64,000 nt of DNA from Lepidodermella squamata. Lineage: Eukaryota > Gastrotricha. The DNA is taken from positions 4,030,001 to 4,094,000 of the forward strand of contig JBLDXI010000013.1 in NCBI GenBank assembly GCA_047495785.1, given 5' to 3'. The position numbers were made by a program, and so were the translations under genes. Shown here one piece after another: positions 34,464 through 45,024 of the stretch (position 1 is the first letter of the stretch; each line of letters opens with the position of its first letter). Under the pieces are notes generated by a model. It ran no database searches and was not told where the DNA came from. It saw nothing but the letters and a program-made list of their open reading frames with translations.

Positions 34464-36053
34464 ATGACTTATGTGGAAAGGGATTACTATGATGAAGCCC
34501 TTCGTGTTTTGGATGAATTGAGCGTCTCTTGCCGGCTGCCCATTGCTGAATTTAACGCATCCGATTATTTGAATTTGACACGCTATGACAAAAGTGATCC
34601 AGTGAATGCTCTTTTGCACAAAGCCGCCACAATGACCAGTAAAAGTATTCCAACGTGTTGCGAATCAGATGTAGCTTATTGTAAGGAATTTCAAGTTCCC
34701 TGGGCCGACCTATGCTCGGAGTTTATTGTCAAACCGGATGACTCCGAAAATTTCTTTGATACGACTGGAAATGACACTGGCGGCGACGGAGGACTATCTG
34801 ATGACGAATACGGACCAGAAATTTCAGCTGATGAGATGCCGATTTTGCTAGATTGGTCATTCAAAGAAAAACCTCAAGAAATTGTTGCTCATATTTACCA
34901 AGATTTCATTGATCTTTTCGGTCTTGAAAATTTTCGCCAAGCAGTTGCACATTCGGGTGACGCTATCTCTGTGCCTGCAAACCGGATTGATTGGGCCGCG
35001 TCATTTCAACTTGATGCGAACTTACCTCCTGATGATTGCGATTACTTGTCAGATTCGATCGATGATAACACTAGCTGTCTTTCCCTCAAGGTTATTGCGA
35101 AAGAGTTAACCGCTCACATACTAGACGAGCCTGATGCGACCGCCGATCTCCCTATCATTTTATATTACCCAAACTCGGGACCGAACACTCCGCTTGATCT
35201 CGGTGAAATTGTTGATTGCCAAGTTGGAAATGAAGATCTCGACGGTGTTTTGCCAAAATCGGCTGTTGCTGAACAAATTCTGAACCTTTGGCTTGTTCAC
35301 GCAGATGAAATTTGCACTGAAAAGCTCGAATGTAATGATGACAATGATAATTATTGCTCTGACGATGCTGATTCTCTCAATGCTGAAATGCCCATCATGA
35401 ATGATCCCCAAACTGTTCCGACTTCTGAGTCATTTTTAAAGGCAATTGCTTCTGCTTTTAATGCTTCGGCCTCTAACAATATCGAAAAGCTTCTGGAGTT
35501 CAACTTCAACCCAGCCTTTGAAGATACCCATGATGAGATATGCTTGCATTATCCTCTTAACAAAATGAAAACGGTCAAGGCCGATAGTTCGAAAGAACGA
35601 TTAGATGAAGAATGGGATGCAATTTTTGAAGAGTACCTTCAATCAGATGCGGAAAAATCAAACGAACCTGAAGAGACAGATGACCCTATTTTAATTATCC
35701 CTCGGCAGCAGAGACCAACATTTTTTAAACCGAATTCCAGCCGTCAAGATCTAACCAGCGCTCGACAAATTACCCCCAATACTCCAGTTAGCAAAAACTT
35801 GAAACCTCCAACACCGGTCAAAGTTCGAAAATCCGATGAGTTCGAAATAACGTTTGACGTTGGAGATCTCGGTCTTGCCGAAGCTGAACATGAAGCCAGA
35901 CGAAAGAGCAGCTATTTTGATGATGATGATGACCCTGGCCTAGATTTCCGCGTTCAACTCTATGGCGGAACTCGCGAAACACCTCTTAACATGCAACAGC
36001 GATCGAGTGCCGTTCCAACTAATAAATTTCCTTACCGCAAACGAAAATTTTGA
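34464..36053 (+). CDS. Unrecognised acidic protein
   Basis: Uninterrupted 529-codon frame from ATG 34464; I recognise no family. The N-terminal third may be partly folded (RDYYDEALRVLDELSV, QEIVAHIYQDFIDLFGL). The rest is rich in Asp, Glu, Ser and Asn and looks disordered. It has acidic runs (YFDDDDDPGLDF) and Thr-Pro sites (ITPNTPVSK, KPPTPVKV) that could be kinase targets, and ends in a basic tail (PYRKRKF) that could act in nuclear import. AATAAA at 36098 and the next gene's ATG at 36158 leave only about 100 nt between the two same-strand genes. Confidence 0.75.
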   Translation: MTYVERDYYDEALRVLDELSVSCRLPIAEFNASDYLNLTRYDKSDPVNALLHKAATMTSKSIPTCCESDVAYCKEFQVPWADLCSEFIVKPDDSENFFDTTGNDTGGDGGLSDDEYGPEISADEMPILLDWSFKEKPQEIVAHIYQDFIDLFGLENFRQAVAHSGDAISVPANRIDWAASFQLDANLPPDDCDYLSDSIDDNTSCLSLKVIAKELTAHILDEPDATADLPIILYYPNSGPNTPLDLGEIVDCQVGNEDLDGVLPKSAVAEQILNLWLVHADEICTEKLECNDDNDNYCSDDADSLNAEMPIMNDPQTVPTSESFLKAIASAFNASASNNIEKLLEFNFNPAFEDTHDEICLHYPLNKMKTVKADSSKERLDEEWDAIFEEYLQSDAEKSNEPEETDDPILIIPRQQRPTFFKPNSSRQDLTSARQITPNTPVSKNLKPPTPVKVRKSDEFEITFDVGDLGLAEAEHEARRKSSYFDDDDDPGLDFRVQLYGGTRETPLNMQQRSSAVPTNKFPYRKRKF

Positions 36054-36157
36054 CTTGTGCCTTAATTTTTTTAGTTTACTTACTACCGATTAAACCAAAT
36101 AAATATTGTGCTAATTAGATGCTAATCTTGTTTAGGATTTTGCATTGATTACGAAAA

Positions 36158-38349
36158 ATGACTAGCTTTCATCGAAAGTTCCTGACTACAAGTGGAATTT
36201 TATTTGCGAATGAAGTCGAGGATTCGAATTGTGAGCTGGCTCCAGTTGATTTAACATCGAAAAGAACGAGGTCATCTCCCCGGAATGAAGAGCCTGGTAG
36301 ATTGAGTAGAATTGTTTCTTTCGCAGCTTCGGACCAACTGCCGTTAGCTAGCCGCTCGGAATTGGATTTCGATAATAACGATGTTGTACCTCTTCGGATT
36401 AGCGATAAAAACTCAGCTGAAAATGCTCAAAATCCACAAGCGGGAGATAACGATCAGAATCGCCCCTCGCGAAGATTTGAATTCAGACCCAGAAAATCTA
36501 GTGAAAAACCCGCCTTCGAAGAGCCGACGCCATTCGAAGTACCCGAAAAGCGTAAAAAGGGCAGGCCTCTTTCTAGACCTCCGAGTGATCCTAAACCTGT
36601 AAAGACCGTTCGAGCAAAGAAAAGCGGCTCAAATGTTATTGATAAGATCTCACAAGCCGAAGAGGCGAAAAAGCAGCAGCGCGCGAAAAAACGAGCACTT
36701 TCGCCTGTTGATAACAAAGCGAAGGACCAACAGGGCCAAAATTCGGTTGAAGACGTTTTCAAAGAGCTACGTGACAGCATTTTCGGCCAAGGTTTCAGCT
36801 CGTTTAAATTTCTAAATTGAGCTAACTGTTTTCGTTCTAGGAATATGGATTCAATGCACTGGATGCTTGAAATGGCGCCATTTGCCACCTGGAACTGACC
36901 CTTCAGTCAAGCCTTTCCCTTGGTTTTGCAACATGAATGAAGATGAGCGTTTTAATGACTGTTCGATACCTCAAGAATACAATGCTGATGGCGAGGAAGA
37001 CCTGATCATGGCTGAATTCTCCATCGGATCTGTTGTTTGGGCTAAAACTCCCGGCTTCCCATGGTATATCAGCTTAAACAATTTCCTTAGAAAACATTCT
37101 TTATAAATTCTTTTAGGTGGCCAGCCATGGTTGATATCGACCCTGATAGTCTCTTATTCTACTGGCTGGACGATGATGAATCTAAAAAACTAGTGAGAAC
37201 TTTATTTAGCATTTCCAAGGACTTTTTATTTGGCGTGTCTCATTCAGACTCATTACAACGTGACTTATTTCGATGAAAACAAAGTAACTCGAGCCTGGGT
37301 AACTGTTAACAACGTGCGGCGTTTCACAGGCGAGGAAACAGGGAAAGACTGGGCGGTAGGATTTTTAATCCAAAATTTTAAAACTCCACCTCATTTCATT
37401 TTAGCTAACTGGTAAACACGTGAGTTACACGAAACAGCGCGATTTCGCCGTTGAAGAAGCAAAACAAGCATTGCTGCTGCCAATTGAAGACCGAGCAGCT
37501 CAGTATGGGTTTATCGCGAAAACGAGCAAAGCCGGCAATTCCAGTCACTATTTGCATAGAGTTGCGTCGCAAGTTTCGCCAACGCCGAGTCGGGATAGCG
37601 GTGTGTGCTCGAGACTATCGTTTCCAGTTGCAAGAACTCCGACACCAGCTAATATTGGACCATCTTCAGCTAAACGCCGCAAAAAGCCCGCGACGTCCGA
37701 GGAATTTGTATGCATTTCTCATTTATTCATTTGCTGCTGCTTTCAATTTGTTGAGTTTTGAAACCATCTTTCCCAAAGAGTTCAAGTTACAGCCCTTGGG
37801 CTATATTTAAGTCATTTACTGCTCCTACATTTTTCGCTGTTATTGTAATTCACACGAGTTTTGAGCAGCATTTAGATGATTTCGTCGAATAAAGTTTAAT
37901 TTACCGCGGGCGATTTCAATAAATGTTAGTTAGTGCTTTTTGGGAAATTTCGGTGCTTTTCATCTAAATATCGAAATCCACTGAAAAGTGCAAAATTAGC
38001 ATTACAATTTGTTTAACTTAAAACTGGTTTGTCTAGGGATAATGAGGTGCGCCGGTCCTCATTTTTGTAAATATTTCGGTTTTCCCATGTTTCAGCAGCA
38101 AGAAAATGGAGGTTTTATATGGCATTAGATCGGCTTTGAGTAGCCTAATAACAACTATTCGAATTGTTTGAATTAATTGAATTAAATTGATTATTGTTTT
38201 TTTCATTTAAACAGGCTGATCGAATCATTCTTGAAGCAGCTCCCGACCCGAAACCAGCCTGTGCCCCGGCCCCAACTCGGCATTTGTCGCTGACAGAATG
38301 GCTCGCCTACGTTCCTGGGACGGAAACATCCACAAATTTTGCTTCTTGA
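36158..38349 (+). CDS. ZCWPW1-like: CW zinc finger + PWWP protein (ZCWPW1-like histone reader)
   Basis: Predicted 492 residues from exons 36158-36791, 36841-37063, 37117-37192, 37248-37355, 37405-37707 and 38215-38349. The first ~210 residues are basic and disordered (PEKRKKGRPLSRPP). A CW zinc finger follows: IWIQCTGCLKWRHLPPG with C-x2-C, then PFPWFCNMNED and NDCS supplying the other two cysteines. A PWWP domain comes next, with VVWAKTPGFPWWPAMVD, YFDENKV and AWVTVNNVRRF. This order is that of ZCWPW1/2, nuclear readers that bind H3K4me3 through CW and H3K36me3 through PWWP. The CW Trp residues and the PWWP core are present, so methyl-lysine binding is plausible. The PWWP core is split by an intron inside its second Trp codon. 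Confidence 0.85.
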
Positions 38350-39259
38350 ACAAATTCCTTTATATATTTTTGCTAAAATCTGCGAGATCAAGAAACAGAA
38401 AGAAAATAAGTTTTCTACGATTTTCGAGTCTTGTCTATAAACTAGATTTTCTCGCTCAAACTCGCTCGAATCTGTGCTGCTGAATGTTTGGTTTATGATA
38501 TAATGAAGATGCTCAAAACTCTTTGAATTGTTATAAACCTCCGAGGAAATCGAACAAATTTAGATTTTTAAAAGCTGCAAACTCTCCAAGTCCATGTCTA
38601 TTCTTTCGAAATTTGAGATTCTGATGATAATTTGAATTATTAAAAAACGAAAAGCTCAATAATTTTTATAAATAGCCGCGAAATTTTCTTTTGTTTTCAG
38701 CGTGTTTTGTTTTGCGCCGGAAATTTTTCTTTTTCTCGCTTCCCTTTCTTTATTGTTGCTAGTTTGATTAAATAATAACACACGCGAGTTGCATCGCTGT
38801 AGATGCAAATATATGTATATTCTTGTCTGCTAGTGTTTGTCGATTATTAACACAGCCTACTTCTCTTGCCTTCTGCTCAATTGAAGATGGTGTTTTCGCG
38901 GTGATGAACAGCAATAAAAATGCGGAGAAATTATGAATAAAATGAATAACATCAACGGACGACGGGAATTTAAGGCGGAGATTTTCAATTACATTATATA
39001 CGAAAACCAAGGTGCTAAGGCTTTTGCATATTCCATAATGTTGCTTCTGGTCAAAAATTCACAGTTCATTTTAGGCTAGATTTTTTTGCAGAGGGGTCGG
39101 AATGGTGGTAGTGGTAGAGTCATTTTTTGTTCAAATCAGTAGTTGTAAACTGCAAAGATCCGATAGAAATGAAACCGATCCGCCATAAAGGTAAGTTCAT
39201 TCCTCTATCAATTTTTCAATTTTTTTGTGAACTTTATTTACCAAAACAATAAAAGCCAT
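38350..39259. other. Intergenic between convergent genes
   Basis: AT-rich with no coding signal. It should hold the 3' UTRs of the ZCWPW1-like gene and of the minus-strand beta-subunit gene, whose polyadenylation signal is about 39234-39240. Confidence 0.4.
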
Positions 39260-40599
39260 TTAATGCTGTAGTTCTGGAGTTTCCCCACTTCTCCCCCGAC
39301 CTATCCATTGCTTCGAAGATGGGTAGTAGTTATCGTCCGCCCATTTTTCAACAATACCATTATCGATCATCAATTCGAAATTGACCCCACCTCGCGGCAT
39401 CATGCTCGGGCCTTCACGGTGATGTGGTACATTTTTAGCCCAAAGATAGCAGACCACTCTAACTACCACACTGAGAGTGACGTTCCAGAAATTCACCATC
39501 ACCCCTAGAAAAATCAGCTAAGAAGCTAGGGTTTAAAAGGTCAAGCTTATCTGTCTAACCTGGAGCTTTGAAATTCTTTTGATTGAGATAAGGGAAATAA
39601 TAGGTTGGAATTCCGAACTTTCCCTTCTCAAACGGATAGTAGTAAGTTATTGGTCCCAACAGCTCTGAATCGACCTGAGTCTATAACAAATTTGAAATAA
39701 TTACGTATCAAGAATTCAACCAAATTTACACACTTACCTCACCTTGACATGTAATCGGCAGATATTGCGGATCGAAGTCTTCTTCTCGCCAATCCAATGG
39801 AAATCCGGCGTCCATAAGTTCCTTGAGAATTGGAAAAATCGTTACGCCCCATATTAAGACCATTTTTCTAAAATGTACCTCAAGAGTTCTATAAGCTTCA
39901 GGAATCCAGCCATAGATTTTGTTCACTCTGATTAGGAAACAAGGTTGGCCATCGGCATACCCATATTCCATATTCCGATAGCAATAGGTTCCAAAATTTT
40001 GAGTGTTCAGCCGGCATGCGTAACGATCATCAGCTTTGTTCTGAAAGTTGCATATTTTCGTCCAATAGGTTTCCATATCCTCAGTGTAAGGACTGCTGGT
40101 GTGATTATGAGGCTCGTATAACTTCACTACGTCGTTTAGGCCTTTTACTAATTTCAGGTATTTTTCGCGATCGTTTCGATTGAACTGAACCAGCGTGTTG
40201 AAATAGGAATTATCGACCGGTCTCGGGCGGAAATTCAGTCCTAGGAATTCCGAGCCCTATGATTTTCGATTTTCTGAAAAATAATTAAAATATACCCGGT
40301 TCCAGTAGGATAATTGACGAAGATCTCGGACGATCAAGGCTCATCAATCGATAGTGGTGAAGGTAGCCGAAAGGAATTATTGGCAGCAATACGACGGTGT
40401 AGAAAATAATGTAGAATGAAGCTAACTGAAGGCATTGAATCCTCGTCCGCTTCCTTACTGGAAATGTTCCGGCGGTCTCATTCGGGATTTTTTCTCGCAA
40501 ACAAGTGGAAGATCGGTACCATCCGAATTTATTTTTATAAGCTGCGATGAGGTGATCATTCAAAATCTGTCGGGAAAAGTCCTTATCGGTTTTAATCAT
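39260..40599 (-). CDS. ATP1B: Na+/K+-ATPase beta subunit, copy 3 (inverted)
   Basis: Complete 371-residue beta subunit from minus-strand exons 40599-40296, 40240-39879, 39821-39738, 39680-39560 and 39504-39260. It has a short cytoplasmic tail, one membrane segment (FYIIFYTVVLLPIIPFGYL, residues ~60-80) and an ectodomain with LNFRPRP, GTYCYRN, YGYADGQPC, FPLDWREEDFDP and the terminal CYLWAKNV strand. Exon 2 starts at 40240; starting earlier at 40244 would break the frame. The 57-nt intron 39878-39822 has no stop codon and could be misread as exon, but copy 2 shows it must be removed. A C-terminal extension (EKWADDNYYPSSKQW onward) is absent from copies 1 and 2 but is present in the relic at 2279. 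Confidence 0.9.
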
Positions 40600-41022
40600 T
40601 TTTGGAATTTTTTAAATTAAGAGGAAAATTTTGCAGCTGTAATGGCGTCATGAAATCATGTTTGCCTAATCTTGATGAAAAACTGCGTCGTATAATTTAG
40701 TTATTGCTGTCTTATCTTAGCGTCTCATGAATTGCTGGATAAACTTCAAGAGGGCAACTCGTCACGTGGCGCGGGGCGCGGCCCATGTTTTCAACTTTCG
40801 AAAGTGACCTGAAAAACAAAAAAGCACTTTTTCTTGATGTTGCGAGTCCAAGGAGCCAAGCGGACTTCGTCCAAGAAAAGCTCGTGCAATAAATTTTGAA
40901 CAATGAATTTTATGAAAAGCACGTGTTCATTTTCCCGCGCGCACGCTTTCCTGGTTCATTTATTTATATCGAATTGAAAAATTTTCTCATTCGATAATTT
41001 TGTGATTTAAATTGAATTTCAA
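40600..41022. promoter_or_regulatory. Divergent promoter region with two E-boxes
   Basis: This 423-nt gap separates a minus-strand beta-subunit gene from a plus-strand secreted-protein gene, both starting here. It contains two palindromic CACGTG E-boxes (40763-40768 and 40920-40925), a short GC-rich block next to the first, and a TATTTATA at 40961-40968, about 55 nt before the plus-strand ATG. Shared regulation is inferred only from this layout. Confidence 0.45.
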
Positions 41023-42590
41023 ATGGCTCGTTTTGCCGTTATTCTAGCTGCGTTTGTAGCGTTAGTTGCCGCTAACCCCGATCCTCATGCTCACCATCGG
41101 GCGCCCAAACCGCAGGCTGACCCTCATGCCGGTCACCATGCCCAGCAGCGCCAACAGCCGAATCCTCATGCTGGTCATCACGCGAACAGCGCCAAATTGG
41201 AGCAACCAATTGCCGACCCGCATGCCGGTCATAAAATGCCGATGCAGCCGGTGAATGTCGCTGCTGCCCAGCCGCAGAAGATGTCAATCATCAAAATGCA
41301 AGCCGCCCATCACGATGGAGAACACAAGTGCAAGGATTCGCTCGGCAACACCCTGGAATACCACCCAGGTCGCCCTGACATTTTCAAGGTTGGTTCATAT
41401 CAAGAAAAAATTTAAATTTAATATTTTCCAAATATAATTTGATTCACATTTAAAAATTGTTGAAATTTTCCTTGAAATTTTGAAATTTACTGGAAATATG
41501 TTGACACACTCATCCGGGTCGGGTCTCAATTTCGGACCACTGGAAAATTTTGGGACGGCGGAATTCTGTCTATTGGTTAAACCATACCTATTTTATCTGA
41601 AAAAAAAATAAACAAATTGAATAATTTGAAAAAGTATTTATCGGCAAAATTATAATTATATCGAAATTATAATTATAATTAATTAATTTTTATTTAAATT
41701 TTTTTCAAGGTTACCCTTGGCTCTGAGACCGTGACCATTTCGTGCGCGCATGGCGCCTTCTTCAACCCGCGCACGTGCAGCTGCGAAATCGCCCCCGAGA
41801 TCTCCATCGACGAAAACCAGTGCCACCTCTACCTGCCTTTTGACGAAAGCCTGCAAGACAAGTCGTTCCACAAGTTCCAAACCTTGGTGCAAGGCAGCGG
41901 CCAGGTCACGCATAGCAAGAAAACCACAGCCATCGGCTCGACTGGTTCGGCCTACTTCGACAAGCGCGCCAAGCTGGAAATCCCCGGCCGCGACAAGTCC
42001 AACACTCGCATGCACATTTCAGCCACGTGGTGCGCTTTCTTCCGCTGCGACTCGACCAAGGAATCTCAGGACCGCCGCACTGTCTCGTGCCTCGAGAACG
42101 GTGGCCTCATCGAAAACCCGAGTGATGAACGAGTCGTCAACGCCGATCAAGTCCCGGCTTCGTTCTCGCTCAGCGTCAAGGACTCTAAGGTGGTTGCTAA
42201 GTTGGCCTATGGAGAGAGTGACGACGATTTGGTCACCCTGGAGAGCGAATTCAGCGGAAACCCAAGCGGTTTTGTCCATGTCTGCGTCGTTCACGATTCA
42301 AATGACGACAAGCTTTACATCAACAAGGTAAATTAAAATATTTGAATTTTTTAATAATTTAACGTTATTTTTCGAAATTTCAGCAATTGGCGGATTCTAA
42401 GCCCAGCCTGTCTAAGCTGCTCCCAGTTGCCGGTCCCTACTCGATTGGCTACAGCAAATTCGCTGGTTTCTTCCGAGGCCATATCGATGAGGTCCTCGTT
42501 TGCGATCGCGCCATGAACCCGGATGAAGTTGCTGCTCATCACGACGGCAATCGCGGCTACTTCAAGACCAATGAATACATTCCCAAGTAG
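41023..42590 (+). CDS. Secreted His-rich, chitin-binding-like, LamG-like protein
   Basis: Predicted about 132 + 206 + 69 codons less the stop, from exons 41023-41388, 41710-42327 and 42384-42590. A signal peptide (MARFAVILAAFVALVAA) leads into four His-rich repeats of the DPHAGHH type, likely able to bind transition metals. A Cys-rich segment split by intron 1 (HKCKDSLG, then TISCAHGAFFNPRTCSCE) resembles a CBM14/peritrophin chitin-binding motif, though with few cysteines. The rest is a concanavalin-like/LamG-like fold: LYLPFDESLQDKSF, a central TWCAFFRCD strand, HVCVVHDSNDDKLYINKQ, then GFFRGHIDEVLVCDRAM, the usual last strands. This suggests an extracellular-matrix or cuticle protein. Codon use in exon 2 is strongly C/G-ending, suggesting high expression. 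Confidence 0.8.
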
Positions 42591-43255
42591 AAGAAAATCA
42601 AGCAAAAAAAACACAAGACAAGACAGGAATTAGATTAACTCGATTCTTTAGCTCAATTGTGAAATGTTTCAAAGTTTATTTCAAAGTTTCTCCAGAAATT
42701 TAAGTTAATAAAACGGCCTACAGTTTCAAGACAGAAATTGAACGTGCAGTAAAATCGTTTTATAACCGGAACATACAACCCTACGAATTCCACAAAAAAC
42801 GGTAACTGGTGTAGCTGAACATTAATATAATCGTGAATACCTGTTTGTAGGTTTCAAGATGTTGTGTAACATGGGAACAAAATTAGCTAACCTTAACAAT
42901 TCCCTGGTAAATAACAATTATTGGTGTATTTTCATTCTCTTCGAATAATCAATGAAAATCCGAGTTTTTCCATGATTAGGATCGCATTAGATGCATTATT
43001 CATCCTAGAAATCAATATCGGATTCAGGTGTTGTTATCAACGCGCGGGTGATATAACTCAAAACTCGCGAATTCAAATCAACTGTTTTCCAGTTGTATCT
43101 AAATTATTGAGCATTTAAAAAAATTGTTATTCGACAATTATTTTGGCTGCATCAGGCTCAGGTCCGGCTCGCATTTGAATTCAGCGGGTAATAAAGTGCA
43201 GTCATGTGCCCCAAAATACCGGAAAATGACCCGTACATTTTTGGCCGTTAATTAT

Positions 43256-43310
43256 CAGCGCAGGTGATTTTTTATTGCAGCACTGGACAATAAAAAAATC
43301 ACCGTCGCTG
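43256..43310. repeat. Imperfect 55-nt hairpin
   Basis: Left arm GTGATTTTTTATTG (43264-43277) pairs with CAATAAAAAAATCAC (43288-43302) across a 10-nt loop. The pairing extends outward through CAGCG and CGCTG with a few mismatches, giving arms of about 22 nt. It could be a small inverted-repeat element or a structured RNA; nothing else identifies it. Confidence 0.55.
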
Positions 43311-43349
43311 AATAAAGCGGAAGTATGTTTGTCGGTCAAGTGGATAAAA

Positions 43350-43410
43350 GCGTCGCACAAATGACACCCGTCCCTTGCCCGCCCACCCGGATTTATTATT
43401 CTTAATTAGG
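43350..43410 (+). repeat. Duplicated non-coding motif, copy 1
   Basis: Contains GTCGCACAAATGACACCCG followed after a short spacer by CCGGATTTATTATT and TTAATT. Copy 2 at 44979 has the same two blocks in the same order with a shorter spacer. Confidence 0.6.
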
Positions 43411-44978
43411 AAGATGTTTTTTGGGCTTCTGAGGGTCAGTTGCATGTTTTGGGGTTTGGCGTTGTTTTATAAGCCAGAAATATTTCCTCGCTCCGCTCGG
43501 ATAAATGCATTGAATTCTAGCCAATTTCAGACGCTACATTTTTACTTGCGCGCAAGGTAAGCCTAAAAACCTCACTTTAAAACCCTATCAGCAGTTTTTG
43601 GTGTGTAAAATTGTAAATACCAAATGCTAGGAAATTTAAAGTTTTCCATTTAATCACCCCAAAATGCAATATTCCGCACCAATAGTGCCTAATTTACACA
43701 CCAGAGAGCTGCTCAAAAAATACGCTGCTATCTATCGCTTAAAAGCGCTCAAAAGCTTCAACTCTCGATAATTGAAGCGTGCGGCCGGGAGAGAGAGTGG
43801 GAGGAAGAGAGTGGGTAGCCAGCTCACCCTCTGATCTTCCATACCTGTCTATATGTCGGCCGGGAGGGCCCTATTTGATCATCGATTGAGGGTTCAAGCG
43901 ACAATGCGGCCGGAAAGGTCGTCAGCCGGCCCCCATTTCTGGCCGGGAGCAAAAATAGTTTTAGAACCCCTGCACTAAAAATCTGGATTTTTTACAGTGC
44001 CTTGTGTTAAACTCGGTGGCTTGGCATGTTTCACGTGCTCTCTGTTCGCTGCCAATTCGTCGCGCCCGTGAAAAGACCGTCTGTTTTTTTGTGCCTTACC
44101 ATTGCGTCTGATTCTTTGGGTGTTTTAATAGTTTATCGTCCGGTTTTTATTTTCCAGTTTTACAGGCTCCGCTTCCAGCTGGTTTTTTCTCAAATTAGTC
44201 ATTTTTCGTAATCATTTACCCGTTGTTATTTGCATTCAACTTTGATGCATTTTTACATGTTTATATTAGGGTTCTCCTTGGTTGATTAGGGATTTTACTA
44301 TATCTTGATATCAAGAAAAATGTATGATGTGCGCTCGCAGGTCTCACCAAGTTTTTACATCACACGCTGTACACTGTATACTTATGCGACAGGGTTTTTT
44401 CTTTTTCTCCTCGGAATTTCGGGAAGCTCAGGCTTAAGCAGCGGATGAAAGATTTTTCCATGTAAACACCAATGGTTATTGGGCTATGAAGTCTTCTACA
44501 CAGCTCATTTCGAGGTGAGCTGCAGTAATGGGCGACCCGAAAATTCGGGGAGAACACACAAAAACAGCCTATTAGCCGTTAGTCGCGTGATCACACAGTA
44601 AGCCGCCGCAGTATTTTTGACTCGCTTTTTAAAACTGGCCGTTTGTGGCTTGTGTGTATTTTGTGTTGCAGCAAACAGCGACAAACAGCAATAAAGCAAT
44701 AAACAGAAAGACGCTCGCGCATTAATTTTATTTCCATAGGAGTTGCACGCTTCTAAAAATTGCGAAAACAAAATAAAAAGTGCGCCTTAAAAATGTTCGA
44801 ATTGAAATTTGTCGAAAGCTGATTGGCTCGTCAGTGACTCAAAACGCCAGAAATTTTCTATAAAAGGGAAGAAAAGGAAGAGCGCCGCGTTAGAGCCGCG
44901 GCGCAACTGGAAGAGTGGAAGAAGAAGGGAAGAGAGAGGGAAGAATAGAAGGAAGATAGAGAAGAAGGAAGAGGAAGA

Positions 44979-45024
44979 GCGTCGCACAAATGACACCCGC
45001 CCAGCCGGATTTATTATTAATTTG
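44979..45024 (+). repeat. Duplicated non-coding motif, copy 2
   Basis: Same two blocks as copy 1 (GTCGCACAAATGACACCCG, then CCGGATTTATTATT), 1.6 kb away in the same orientation. It lies at the end of a long GA-rich tract. Confidence 0.6.

Noticed and set aside
41750-42331. Alternative-frame Ser/Arg/Pro-rich frame of 193 codons in the LamG-like gene
   Set aside because: It is a shadow of the C/G-ending codons in the real frame, which continues correctly across both introns.
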